From Gnetum montanum (Eukaryota; Streptophyta; Gnetopsida; Gnetales; Gnetaceae), in assembly GCA_015680685.1 (NCBI GenBank), contig MNCI01020297.1, positions 231,170 through 269,415 on the forward strand: 38,246 nucleotides of DNA, in the 5' to 3' direction. A model generated the notes under the pieces. The model was not told the origin of the DNA. It saw only the letters and a program-made list of their open reading frames with translations, and did not search any database. Every line of letters begins with the position of its first letter. The first letter of the stretch is position 1. Both the position numbers and the translations under genes were made by a program. This document shows positions 9,487-20,288 of this stretch, piece after piece.

Positions 9487-10355
9487 TGATAAAATCAAGA
9501 TTTTCGCTCATGCGATATCATATCAATGATGTCGTTGATACAATGTCATAGCACATGCTATGTCATTGTTGATACGATGTTTTAGGGTGTGTGCCACCTT
9601 ATAAATATGGCACTTGGATGCATGATCTGATAACTTTTATTTCCATCATAATCAAACTCTTATAGTTTCATTTCTTGAATTTAAACTTAGCAATAGAAGA
9701 GTGATTGCCCAAAGTATGATGTGTTATATTTGAATGGCATCTTTGTTCAAGTAGTTTGTACTTGGGAACAAGTTGTGAACAAAAATAAAGATCAAGATTA
9801 TTTCCCATCATTGCAGCATTACTTAGTTTACTTTGTATTTACTTAGAATAATTTTCCATGCTTTGTTAGTTAACACTTTACTTTATTCAATACTTTATTT
9901 TTATTAGTTAATAGTAAGAAGAATGGATACAACTAATTTGAGCATTAATTATGATTATTTGGTGATTCCAATAGTATTATTGCTTGATTCGCCGAGTAGC
10001 ATGATACTTGGTAATCCTAGTGATGATTACATGAGCCCAAGACATGTCTAGTAAATCAGGAACAATTATCCATTGCTATAGGCTAGAATAAACTTATGTT
10101 TTTGTTATTAGTTAAACTTAGCATTTAACTCTAATTTCATCATGTTTGCACTTAGGAGCATAACAGGCCCAAAAAAATCATGTAATACAAGCTAAACCAT
10201 ACACTTAGACTTACTATCTTGAAGTGGGAAGACAATGATCATGAGCCTAACTTAATTACTAGCATATCAACATTGATGGTCCATGGAATATGATCGGGTT
10301 GTGCATGAACACTCATAACTTGTATGGTTGTGTTGGATTGCTCCACAACTCATTA
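9487..10355 (+). repeat. 3' LTR (LTR2), 869 bp, of the ORF3-bearing element
   Basis: It starts TGATAAAATC after a polypurine tract and ends ACTCATTA, a decayed TCATCA terminus. The U3 has CGATATCAT near 9513 and related GATAC/GATGT motifs, then TATAAATA at 9600-9607, then AATAAA at 9784-9789. The last 40 bp (TGTATGGTTG and onward) match the end of LTR1. The partner 5' LTR is not in the window, because LTR1 belongs to a different, inserted element. Confidence 0.8.
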
Positions 10356-12160
10356 ACTATCCTAGACTTTATAGGACTAATACTCATAGAAGAAAATAGA
10401 CAAAGATTATCAAGATTCACTAATTGGAAATTCCAACTACATTTGCATAAGACATCCTTTTGAGTAGGCATAAGATGAGTAGGAGTTTTCCTAGTTGTAA
10501 GATAGGGAAGGAGATCAACATATTACTAATTGTCTTCCTCCACATTGATAGTTCTTAACAATATGATAGGATATTGTGTGATAGGTGTGAAGCACATAGA
10601 TTAAATGAGTTAATCTCACATAGCAAGATGATCACCATGAATGAATACTATTACTAGTACATCATCTAACATGTTTTTAGAAGGAGGGATGTGACTCAAA
10701 TTATGAGAAGAGAATGAAAAGACCAAATCCTTAACCATTTGAAGGTATGAAAGAAGATTAGAAGTCTTTAATTATAGACATCATTTACTTGATGTATAAT
10801 GAGTTACGTGTCACCATAAATAATAATAGTTTTGACTTGATTTTGCAAAGCCAGCAAGAGATCTTATACAAGGGCATCGTATTTAGCAACATTATTAGTA
10901 AATGGAAAATCAAGTTTGTAAGTCCAACAAACAATTGTTTAGTTGAGAGGATAAGCACACAAGCTACTTTAAATTTGAGGAATGTATGTGCTTCATTGAA
11001 ACAAATGATAGCACCCAAATGTCCTATATCAAGTTATAAACCATGAATAACATCATTTTTTTAGAAGAAGAGATGAGATTAGCTATAGCTTGACCCTTAA
11101 TTGACTGTTGAGATACAGAAAAAAAAAAGATCACACTTTGTAAGAAAAGTCTTCGATCAAGCTAAGTGATGGGTATCAAAAGGATTGTTAGCCATAACTT
11201 TAAAGATGTTATCTTTGTAGATGATAAAGACCTTAGCATTTAGAAGATAGTGTCTCCAATTTTTGATAGTGAAGAAGACTTAAGAAAGATTTTTCAATAT
11301 TTGAATATCTAGTCTTATAATTTGAAAAGGGGTGAGAAATATAGTATACAGAAAGGTCAGCTCCATCTTCTCATCATTGAGAGAACATGGTGGAGATGGA
11401 ATGATTAGACTTAGAAAGATAAAGATAAAAGGGTTGATTAATTATGCAGGATGAAGAACATGAAGAGTAGTTAAGGCTTTGATAGAATCAAAGGTCTTTT
11501 GGAACTTCTCATCCTAGATAAAAGAATTAGATTTACGAAGTAAATGAGTTAAAGCATGAAAAATATTAGTAAGGCTAGAAATGAAATGATAGATTGATTG
11601 AAGGTGACATTGAAGGACACACATACCTCAAATATCATTAGGAAGTGTAGGATCTAGAATAGATTTGATTTTATTAGGATCAATGGCTATGTTGTCATAA
11701 TGACCATGTTAGAAACCCAATCAGAATAGTCAATAGGGTGGATGAATCAAGCATTGTAGAGTTTAGTGATCTCTTCTTTTATAGCAAGAGCTATGTTGGA
11801 CAAATTTTCCTAACCTTCTATTCAATGGTTTTGAAACCTTCTTTCAAGGTGATGTTATGTTGTACTAGCTTTGGATCTAGATCAAACATATCATGATATC
11901 CTCAAGTGAAAATAATCGAATGCTTTTAGAAATTTGCCAAGATGGCCTCCCAAAAATCATGGGAGAAAATGGCACTAGGTTGAAGAGTTTTTTGTTCACG
12001 CTTATGACTTAGTAGGGTTTTGCTTATCTATTGACCTTCATAGAATCTTATTTATTGAGATGAATATTAAGCCTCTAGATGATAATCCTTTTAATAATGA
12101 TATAAATATTTTAATGTTTTGTCATATAATTCATTGATCATATATTCAAAAAGTTAAAAT
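10356..12160 (-). pseudogene. Tat-type Ty3/gypsy pol fragment with RT core deleted
   Basis: Read leftward from about 11960, the frame shows the RT lead-in (HDMFDLDPKL), a finger block ending SDWVSNMV (about 11715), then jumps straight to DPNKIKSI and LQSIYHFISSLTN (about 11690-11600). The palm with the catalytic YVDD, normally some 100 residues, is missing. RNase H blocks follow (LLRKSNSF, QSIKGQAIA), then a second RNase H with VAKYDALV, YGDT and HIPPSKNM (about 10900-10680). Two RNase H domains in a row are typical of the Tat lineage, so this pol differs from the Athila-like pols elsewhere in the window. The left end is cut at 10355 by LTR2. Frames at 10785-11046 on both strands are parts or shadows of it. 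Confidence 0.75.
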
Positions 12161-12165
12161 TGAAT
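12161..12165 (+). repeat. target site duplication TGAAT, left
   Basis: TGAAT directly precedes LTR D and is repeated exactly at 18386-18390, directly after LTR E. Five base pairs is the usual duplication size for Ty3/gypsy elements. Confidence 0.75.
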
Positions 12166-13212
12166 TAATAGGGGCCCTACCGATTTTGGACAAATGGGAT
12201 TGTATCATATATAATGTAGTGTGATTTGGATGTAAGCTTCAAAGAAANTACATGGATTGCAATCCCACGTAGGGATAGGGGCAATGCTTATGTTGTAATT
12301 CCTCTTGGGAATAGGTGCAAAATCAAATACAAATGTCATAAAAGATGGCTCAACAACCTTGATGGCTCAACACCATGTTGTATAGTTATGGCCTCCTTTG
12401 ACAAGGAATAAATTGCCATGACTCTCTCAAATAGAAATTAAATATATATTTTTATTTCTTTTATATTTAAGGCATCAACATTAAAACAAGGGAAAACCAT
12501 GAGCTTTATTTACTATGCAAACACTAGACTCGACATCGACCAAATTTTTCCAAGCTACATAAGCATGGGATCACTCTGACAAAGTCTAGTTGCACTAGCG
12601 AAAGTGATAAATGAAAACATATAGAAGATAATGAAAGGAATCAACTTACCCAAGGAAGGAATATCTCTTCACATTAGCCAAATTCCAAAAGTTCAAATGA
12701 AATCTAAGTTAAGACTAAGATTTGTATGAGAGCCCATCCTAAGCATTTATAGTTATTGCAATGTAATGGTGTAGGTTCTTCAATGCTCAAGAGTCAAAAA
12801 ATGCCTTTTTATGCAAGCCAAGCTAATCCCAATTTCATTAGAAGAAAAGAAGGTCAAACCATATCTAGAGGAGGATGCATCAAAAACCTTGCATTGACAC
12901 AGGGGGTTGCATTAATGTAGGGTAGTGAATGCACTCCTCCAAACCACACTTTGCATTTTGGATCTAGATGGAAGTTGAAACCCAAGGAGTCATGCCAGAA
13001 GGACCAAAGGACATTTGTATGAGGCTAGAATCATCCTAAAGAGCTTGGAATCATACATATAACCTCAAAGTATGATATAGAAGGCAAGGATTCATCTCAG
13101 AAGACTAAAAGGCTTGATTGAACATACTAGACTACAAACACATGACATATGAAATACTTTTCAAATCTAGGACTTATAATTGATATACAAATTAACACTA
13201 GATATCTTGTCA
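12166..13212 (-). repeat. LTR D, 3' LTR of the gag-only element, 1047 bp
   Basis: On the minus strand it starts TGACAAGATATC, right after the polypurine tract, and ends GGGGCCCCTATTA, matching GGGACCCCTATCA at the end of LTR E. A TATA-like TATAAATGC lies at 12743-12751. It is a different LTR family from the TGATGA/TCATCA LTRs. The open frame at 12226-12411 (+) lies inside this LTR and is not a gene. Confidence 0.7.
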
Positions 13213-16139
13213 TACCCTCATGATTGAGTAAAGATAGTTCAAAAGCTATAAAACTCAAGACACAAAAACAAGGACCAGATACATGACAAGATCAATGTAA
13301 ACAATTTACAAATGAATAATATAGACCATGATTACATTACAGTACAAGCCACCTTACCAAGAAGTATTAGGTGGTGGTGGGAAAGGAGAGAGTTCCCCTA
13401 TTGTGACTACATGGAATAGGAAGAAGCCAAAACGATAGGTGTTTGCTAGACACCATTTGCATCTACATCTTATTTTGTGTCATCCATCCTCAAATCATCT
13501 TCTATTAATTCCTCCTATACTTATTTGGACGATCTTAAAAGGGGCATGCACGTAACCCAAAGAATTAAGAGCATGATCATATACATTCGAATCTCTCTCT
13601 TAATGGATGTCTCTTATGTATAGGTGTTGGATCTAATGATTGATGTTATTCCTCCTATTCTTCTTCTAGTGTTGTTGGTTCCCTTGCCTAAACATGATGA
13701 GCTATAAAAATGCCAAAAATCAAGTGAGATTCCCTATGTATTGCACTACCATTGTAAAAGATGGCCATAGGAACAATAATAAGTATAATTCTTGGGGAAT
13801 GAGAGAAACATAATCATAACTATTTAATCATAGCATGCATGCGTAAGTATAACTAAGATGGAAATAATTTAAATAACCACTAATATTATAAAGTACATAC
13901 TCGAATCAGTGTCCATTCCCTACAACTAAGTTACAAGACACAAAGCTTGAACCACATGAACAATGCAAATGGGAAGAACAAGAAGAACAAATAATCATAA
14001 CAATTATAATAATCCAACCTAGGATCAAACCAAACAAGTTACAAAAGTAGTAAGAATACCAAAATACTAAAATCTTAGATTGGATGACATCCAAACTCAT
14101 GGAATTTAAATAATAATGTTGAATTTACACATTTCCATGATCCATGAACTACAAAAGAGTGGTCATAAAAATAGAAGATAAATAGCGAATCCCAAGATCA
14201 AAAAGTAGACACAAGTAATGAGAGGTTCAAAGGGATTTTCATGATAAAAGTTTGAAGCTCAAATAATTGACACTCAGACAAGTGAAAGACCAATCAACTG
14301 CTTTATATCATGCAACCACTTCCATCACTAGGAGATAAGCTTGATCTTGCTCAATTACAATGCAAAGCCATCAAGGATTCACAAAGTAGGTCATCCTCAT
14401 AGTAGGCACCTATCTTTCTTACCCTTGTAAAGCTTGTTAATGGAACACCTATAGATTTTCAATAGCTAGTTAGATATCAGCATCAAACACATGTATTTCT
14501 CCTTAAATGACCAAATCTCATCCTCTGCTTTGCCTAATTAGCTTCCTACCATACACAACAATGCATAAAGTGGAAAGAGATCAATGGAAAATAAATGATG
14601 AATGAGAAAGAGAAGGTGAGAGTGGAACATCACTAGATTCCTAGAAAACCATTCAATTATCTCATGGAAGCATGTAAGCATGTCCTACATCCTATGAGAG
14701 ATCCACTCCTATATTTCTTCAGTACTATTCATTCACATAGTAGTAAAAAATCTCTAAGTTCCTTTTCTAAGTGTAGGGTCACACCTACCATACCAATGCC
14801 ATCTAGCCTTAATTACATTATGGTCTAATCATTGGTAAAACCAAACCAATGCAATGTACTACAAAATATCTAGAAGTCAAGATTTCATTTTGGTTTTCCA
14901 ACATCCATACACATATGCACAATAAGTTCCCTGAATTTGGCTTTACTAAAAACCTTTCATTGATTCCCTTGGCAACACTAACTAGTTCTAATCCCAATAA
15001 TAATTACAAATGAGAACAAGTGGATTTAGGAATTTGGTGGAAGCAACATTTAATATTACAAAAGTTTACTAAGGGAGAGAATTCTAGGCTATATCTTGGA
15101 CTATTACTTTTGGGGGTCAAGTGATCTAGGCTATAAGTTGAACATGAGATAGACATTACATGACTCATTTTGATTTTGATTTTAGCAATTATAAAATCTA
15201 TCTGGAATGGTAAAGATACCAATGTGTGTGAACTAATAAGATTAGAGTCACATTGCTCTTCTTGTCATCTCTTCATTATCATTTTTTCTTTATTTTTTTA
15301 TTTCTTCAATATTTTTTTTTTCATTTTTTCATTCATAATTTTTTATTTCATTTTCATTTTTATTTTCTTTCATGAGAAGAGGTTTTTTTCTAAATGATGT
15401 GTGATAATCATGAGAATGATTGAAGTGTTAGATCACCACTTGGAGTATTTGACTTGCATGAAAATAAAAATTCATCCCTCATTACATGGCATGCATTGGT
15501 CCTTACAATGATGGACTTCTTTTAACTAGGGTGGCTAGGCATGACAGCATGTGCACCTTGGTTCAATCACACCTATTAAACCCATTATATTGACCATAGG
15601 GATCCTCAATGACATACCCTTTATTTACCATTGACCAATCACTCTGTTATAATTCTAGGGCTTATATCCTAAGATATGGATCCATCACTTGCACATGTTT
15701 CTAGTAGTAATAGCTTCAACAATTCATAGCGTGAGTTCCAACTCCCTGTTGAATCTGACCCTAGCTCACTAATGATAGATAGAGAAAAAGTGGGCAAATG
15801 AATTTTGTTGGGTGGACATTCCATTGATCAATGCTCTACTTTGGATCCATTTAGCACTCTTGCATCATCGTCACATGTGTAACATACCCATCCACTGTTG
15901 GCTTATTAAGTGAGTATTCATAAAGCACATTAATTGATTTTTCCTATACATACAAAACACACTAAAAGAAATATCAAACTAAAAGAATAATAAAAGTATA
16001 GAATGATATATCATTAATTTCAAAAAATACACACCAAATAACAAAACACAAAAATAAAAATACACACCAAACAAACAAAACATACTATATCATGGAAGCC
16101 ATTGTGTGGAGGACTCTTCCCCCATGATTGAGTTTAAGG
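13213..16139 (-). other. 3' non-coding region of the gag-only element
   Basis: About 2.9 kb without a supportable gene. On the minus strand it begins with a PPT-like CTCAATCATGGGGGAAGAG (16117-16135) and ends with the terminal polypurine tract CTCAATCATGAGGGTA (13213-13228). It contains a T-rich block at 15280-15400, A-rich on the sense strand. The hydrophobic frames at 13906-14100 (-) and 15170-15397 (+) come from low-complexity AT-rich DNA and have no family signature. Confidence 0.6.
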
Positions 16140-18062
16140 ATGATACCTAACAAGCTCCTTGTTAAAATTATTATTTTAGAAGCAAATCCTCCTTGGTCTT
16201 GTTTCTATAAAGATGATGATGAAGGTGATAATTCTAAATCATCATAGACCTTTGTATTCTTCTTTCTCTTATGAAAATGCTTTCATTTATGAGGTGATCG
16301 ATTCCTTGTCATGGAAGAAACATGATGATTTTGGTACTACCCAATAGTGTATGATGATGGAAAATGAGGTTAGTTCCTTGCATCAAGAAACTAGTCACAT
16401 TTCCACTGTGGTTGATTTAAAATTTCCTCCTATAATGGTATAGAAGGCCATGATGGACATTGTTGGACCTACAACTATTGAGATAGTTATGGTGAATATG
16501 GCCAATATTGGTGGGGTATTGAATGAGGTATGTTGTTTGTCACCTACTAAGTTTTATGGTAAGAAGAAGGATGGCATGAAGAAGATTATTATGATGTAGA
16601 GGGGGCACTTTAAGGATCAAGTTCCATTCCTTTTTGAAGTTATGACTACAAAAATGGACCACAAGCATAAGGAATTTGATCATGGTAAGGCCTCTTACTC
16701 TCTCTTTCAAATTTGTCAACTACCTCAGTGACTTTATTTTCCAAATCCTTGAAACTTGAAGCCATCTTTTAATTTAGCATATTCCAAACCTTAGCAACAA
16801 CATTGACAAGGCTTGTCAAAGTCTTTTTTATTCTTATGCTTTCTTGAATAAGGGCTTCAATAGCATCAGAAGGTTGAATCTTACATTAAACATTCTTTAC
16901 ATCCTTCTGACATTAATGATTTATGTTGGCTTCCTCTACATTTGTATGATTATGCCATTTTCCTTCCAATTTAGCTACAAAATCTAACACAACCAAAATT
17001 TAAACAACTGACCTCTAGTAAAGATCATCCATAACATACATATCCACTCCTTCATGAGTTTGTAGCCATAGTCCTTCTACCAAGTGCATTAATTGGTCAC
17101 ATTTACTAAACCCATGATTTGGAAATTGATTAAGCATTCAATTAGATCATTCAATGGTCACATCCAATGATTCATTGATCTATTGCTTCCATCCTACTAT
17201 TTTCTTTCTAATGTTTGTAACTTACACATAAGAAGGAAATCTAGCATTAAAAGATTTTAACATGTTTGTGCAAGAAGATATGGAGTTGAGTGGAAGAGAT
17301 TTATACCATGTTTTAGCATAATTAGTAAGTGAATGGGAAAACAAAGTTTTTTCCACTTACTAGTCAACCCTTGTAGCTTACAAGTAATGACAAATATATA
17401 AACATCGAGTTGAGGATCATCGTATAACTTCCTACTAAATGTCAAAATGTCAGACATATCAAACTTTTTCATTTGTTTCCCTTAATGCCTTTAGGTGGGA
17501 TGTGAACTACTTCATGAATTTGACCTTGATAGGTCCATGAAAATAATGGCTCATCTAAGCCATTAACACCTTCATTCAATTCAAGGCAAGACAAAGGTGG
17601 AATAATGGATTAGTTTGAAGCATCACATGTATAGCTCAAGTATGACAAACAAAGATGTGTAAAACTTGTTTCCCTATAGTCATTCATGTTGTAGCCATGG
17701 GAGTATCTAGGAGAAGTTGCTTCCTACTTCCCAACATGTATGCTCTTGTAATGCTACTTTGTAATCATATCATGAAGCTCTTGTTTTTCAGTAGAATACT
17801 CTGAATGTTGGGGTGATATAGGTTTGTAATCTATCAAATCCTTGATGAAGTAATGATTTGACAAAGCCTCCTCAAGGGTGGTAGGTGCAGCTTCTCTAGG
17901 TTGTTTGCAAAATTGTACATGAGCATTATGCCATCATCTCAGTTTATTTTAAAGAAATTTTACCATGATAGGAGATGCTACTTAACTCACAGTGTTTTTG
18001 AAAGTGATTTAAAATAATTGATGTTTTTGTGTTAATATATTTTCATTGTTTAATTCAACCAT
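16140..18062 (-). pseudogene. gag of the gag-only element, decayed
   Basis: The first ATG after the primer site is at 18062 (MVELNNEN). The N-terminal half has TTLEEALSNHYFIKDL. The capsid-like region (about 17480-16900) has KLYDDPQ, TCKLQGLTSKWKKLCFP, NESLDVTIE, NQFPNHGFSKCDQLMHLVEGL and DDLYxRSVV, the layout of the plant retrotransposon gag fold. A Ser- and Lys-rich C-terminal stretch (about 16260-16190) follows, without a clear zinc knuckle. There are many stops, mostly TAG and TAA. It would have formed the virus-like particle. Its C-terminal limit is uncertain because no protease follows. Confidence 0.65.
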
Positions 18063-18158
18063 GATTGATCTAGTTCTTTATTTCCTACAAAGTTAATAAC
18101 TTAAAAAAAAAGGAAAATTGTGAATATACAAGTACTTCAAGGTAATTCATTAATGCCT

Positions 18159-18176
18159 TCCATAGTAATGGCACCA
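18159..18176 (-). other. primer binding site, tRNA-Asp type, degenerate
   Basis: The minus strand reads TGGTGCCATTACTATGGA one base after LTR E. Plant Athila/Tat elements commonly use TGGCGCCGTTGCCGGGGA, the complement of the tRNA-Asp 3' end. Twelve of 18 bases agree, and five of the six differences are C-to-T or G-to-A. Confidence 0.65.
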
Positions 18177-18177
18177 A

Positions 18178-18385
18178 TGATAGGGGTCCCACCAATTTTG
18201 GAATAATGTGATTATAGCATGTAGAATATAGTATGATTTGGTCATAACCTTCAAAGATAATGTTGAATGGATTTCAAAGAACGCTCGTGTATGTCATTAC
18301 ATTTTCATCATGAAGAAGATTAGAGAATATTTATAATTTTTAAAAAATTTATAATTATAAATAAAATATAAAATATAAATATACA
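18178..18385 (-). repeat. LTR E, shortened 5' LTR of the gag-only element
   Basis: Its primer-side end (plus-strand TGATAGGGGTCCCACCAATT) matches the end of LTR D. Its outer end is TGTATATTTATA on the minus strand, followed by the duplication TGAAT on the plus strand. It is about 840 bp shorter than LTR D. The outer 80 bp are almost pure A/T. Confidence 0.65.
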
Positions 18386-18390
18386 TGAAT
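18386..18390 (+). repeat. target site duplication TGAAT, right
   Basis: This is the exact match of 12161-12165 at the other end of the gag-only element. Confidence 0.75.
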
Positions 18391-19415
18391 TGCCAGGATC
18401 AAATCTCTTCCTGGGAAGATGGCCAGCCTTAATCCAATGAGTGACCTTGTGGGTTAGCATGATGGTGTGCAACTAAGAAGTGTTTTGATTTGAAGGAGGT
18501 TGGATAGGAATGACAAAGGTAAGTGTTTGTGAGGGCTTCATGTAGCTCTTAGTTCTGAAGAAGTGTCTTTTGCATGGATTAGCATTAGAACCACTCGACT
18601 GAGGAGCCAGCTATAAGTTTACAGCCCTTGTGGCATTTCTTTGCTATGGATTTGCTAAGATCTCATCCTACATATATGGTGCAAGTTGAAGAGGAGTTTT
18701 AGATGAAGGTGTAGGAGTGGAAGGATGAGGAGGAGGAAAGAAAGGAAATGAAGACTCCCCCCTTAGTGATGGTGCTCTATAGTATTCTAGAGGATGGTAA
18801 TGATGTGGGAAGGATGTGTGACTGGAGGAGTCATAGGGATAGATAGGCTATTGAACATAGTATGCATAAGGATCAAGTTAGTGGTAAGGCTACTGCTACC
18901 TTGGTGGTGGCATCCCTCATGACTATGGGTGCTACCACTACTGATATTTCTCATGAGGTTGCTACGACACTCCACTTGGATAGTAAGTTTGTTGGTGGAA
19001 CTACTGCCAATAGTTTCCTAGTGGATAAGGCAACCTCCTAGGCGCTTGTTGTTTTGCTAATTTGGGAATTAAAGCATACAACCTAGATTCCTATAAGTAT
19101 AAAATAATAGGGAAACACCTCTTAGGATCATATTTACATATGTCACACCTATCATGATCTAACTTGGAATCTGTAACCTCCTCAATTACTATAGCCTTGT
19201 CCTTAGCCTTATAATGGTTGTGTTCAGCCTCCTTTTTCTTCCTTCTATCTTGACCACTACCTCCTTGATCTCTACTTTCTTCTATAATTTTTAAAGTAAT
19301 TTGAAATTTTTTGTATAAGGAGTTCCACATTTTATCAACCTTAGCTAATATTTTACAAATAGATTTTTGTGTCAGAAAGGTTTTTTCTCTACATCACTTC
19401 TTCAAGTGGTGCTTC
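18391..19415 (-). pseudogene. gag C-terminal tail of the LTR F element
   Basis: This continues the gag of 20289-21847 beyond the solo LTR. On the minus strand the duplicated target codes DE-EAPLEE in one frame across the LTR, followed by a Lys/Arg-rich stretch (DRRKKKEAE), a Cys cluster RCDICKYDPKRC (about 19165-19130) that may be a damaged zinc knuckle, and a Pro/Tyr-rich tail. It is homologous to 33861-34538: both share the order LPxxxGNxxQ, YYPS, then LPRK near the end. It stops at 18391 where the gag-only element is inserted. The expected protease does not follow on the far side. Confidence 0.65.
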
Positions 19416-19420
19416 CTCAT
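19416..19420 (+). repeat. target site duplication CTCAT, left
   Basis: CTCAT adjoins the left end of the solo LTR and is repeated exactly at 20284-20288. Confidence 0.75.
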
Positions 19421-20283
19421 TGATGAGCAGCAAGGTACCCCTACGTCCAACCATACGAATCATAGGCATTCATGTGCAATCCAGTTGAATTACACAGACT
19501 AAAATTACTAAGTACACTAGAGCTAAATAATGTGTGTGTGTTGTCTGTTCATTCTCTTCCCATTCCCACTTGTGGAATGCAATTGTATGATTAAGTGTGA
19601 CTAAGTCGTAAGATTTTTATTATTTTGTGTTTTTATGAAATTACTTGCCTAGAACAAAGATGAAAGTAAGAGTGATTAATTACTAAGTAAACTATGGTCT
19701 AATCGAGCCTAACACAAGTAACCGTTCCCACTTTTCGGACACATCCTAAACTTTATGTGAACACTATTGGGTTGTCAAATGCTAATTGTTTCTAAGCTAC
19801 TAAGTGTTACATGTATGTTCAAAGGGGTCATGCTTGTGTATATTAATGATTTACTTGATTGATCATAATTAATTGCTATATAAATAATATTTACGTAAAT
19901 TTCATAAAATATAAATGCATAAGAAAGAAAATCTCAAGTGTTGCAAGGAATGAATCAAAGAGTTTGTCTTTATTGCAAACACAATGGTGTGCTTAGGTAC
20001 ATCAATGCTTGAATAAAGATCTGTTTACACTTAAACCTCCTACTATGGGCACTTGGAAAATATTCTAACTTTCAAATGGACAAACTACAAGAGTTTCACT
20101 AATTGATTGCCAAAAACTTACTCCCAATTGTCCACCTAGGCATTGTATTTATAGACATGGGAGTACTGCTGTGATATCGAATGTACAATATTGCATCTTG
20201 GGTCACGATATCATGTACCCGATATCACATAGCCAATATCGTGTCCACCCTAATATCAGAGCATTGAAAAACATAATTTATCA
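19421..20283 (-). repeat. solo LTR (LTR C), 863 bp, GATATC-type U3
   Basis: On the minus strand it starts TGATAAATTATG and ends GCTGCTCATCA. The U3 has GATATC at 20173, 20207 and 20221 plus AATATC at 20235 and 20252. The TATA box is at 20146-20153 and AATAAA (as TTTATT) at 19969-19974. Both sides carry CTCAT, and both flanks are gag coding sequence of the same host, so this is a single LTR left after recombination between the two LTRs of an inserted element. Confidence 0.85.
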
Positions 20284-20288
20284 CTCAT
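20284..20288 (+). repeat. target site duplication CTCAT, right
   Basis: This is the exact match of 19416-19420 at the other end of the solo LTR. Confidence 0.75.

Larger units (their letters stand above)
12166..18385 (-). mobile_element. gag-only (TR-GAG-like) non-autonomous LTR element
   Basis: In minus-strand order: 5' LTR (18385-18178), tRNA-Asp-type primer site (18176-18159), decayed gag (18062 to about 16140), 3' non-coding region, polypurine tract (13235-13213), and 3' LTR (13212-12166). A perfect 5-bp duplication flanks the whole 6.2 kb. No protease, RT, RNase H or integrase block can be read anywhere between gag and the 3' end. It must have depended on enzymes from another element. 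The 5' LTR is only 208 bp against 1047 bp for the 3' LTR, yet keeps both ends, so it has probably lost internal sequence since insertion. The N at 12247 is an unresolved base. Confidence 0.7.

Noticed and set aside
934-10355. LTR1 and LTR2 as the two LTRs of one element
   Set aside because: LTR1 is preceded by a polypurine tract and followed directly by mid-RT sequence, with no primer site, gag or protease. It belongs to a different element.
12226-12411. Frame of 61 codons containing the unresolved base
   Set aside because: It lies entirely inside LTR D and crosses an N.
15170-15397. Phe/Ile-rich frame resembling membrane segments
   Set aside because: It is produced by a T-rich tract in a non-coding 3' region.
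16193-16700. Possible plus-strand coding stretch (NEVCCLSPTKFYGKKKDG)
   Set aside because: It is broken by stops, has no known motif, and is opposite the C-terminal part of a gag on the minus strand.
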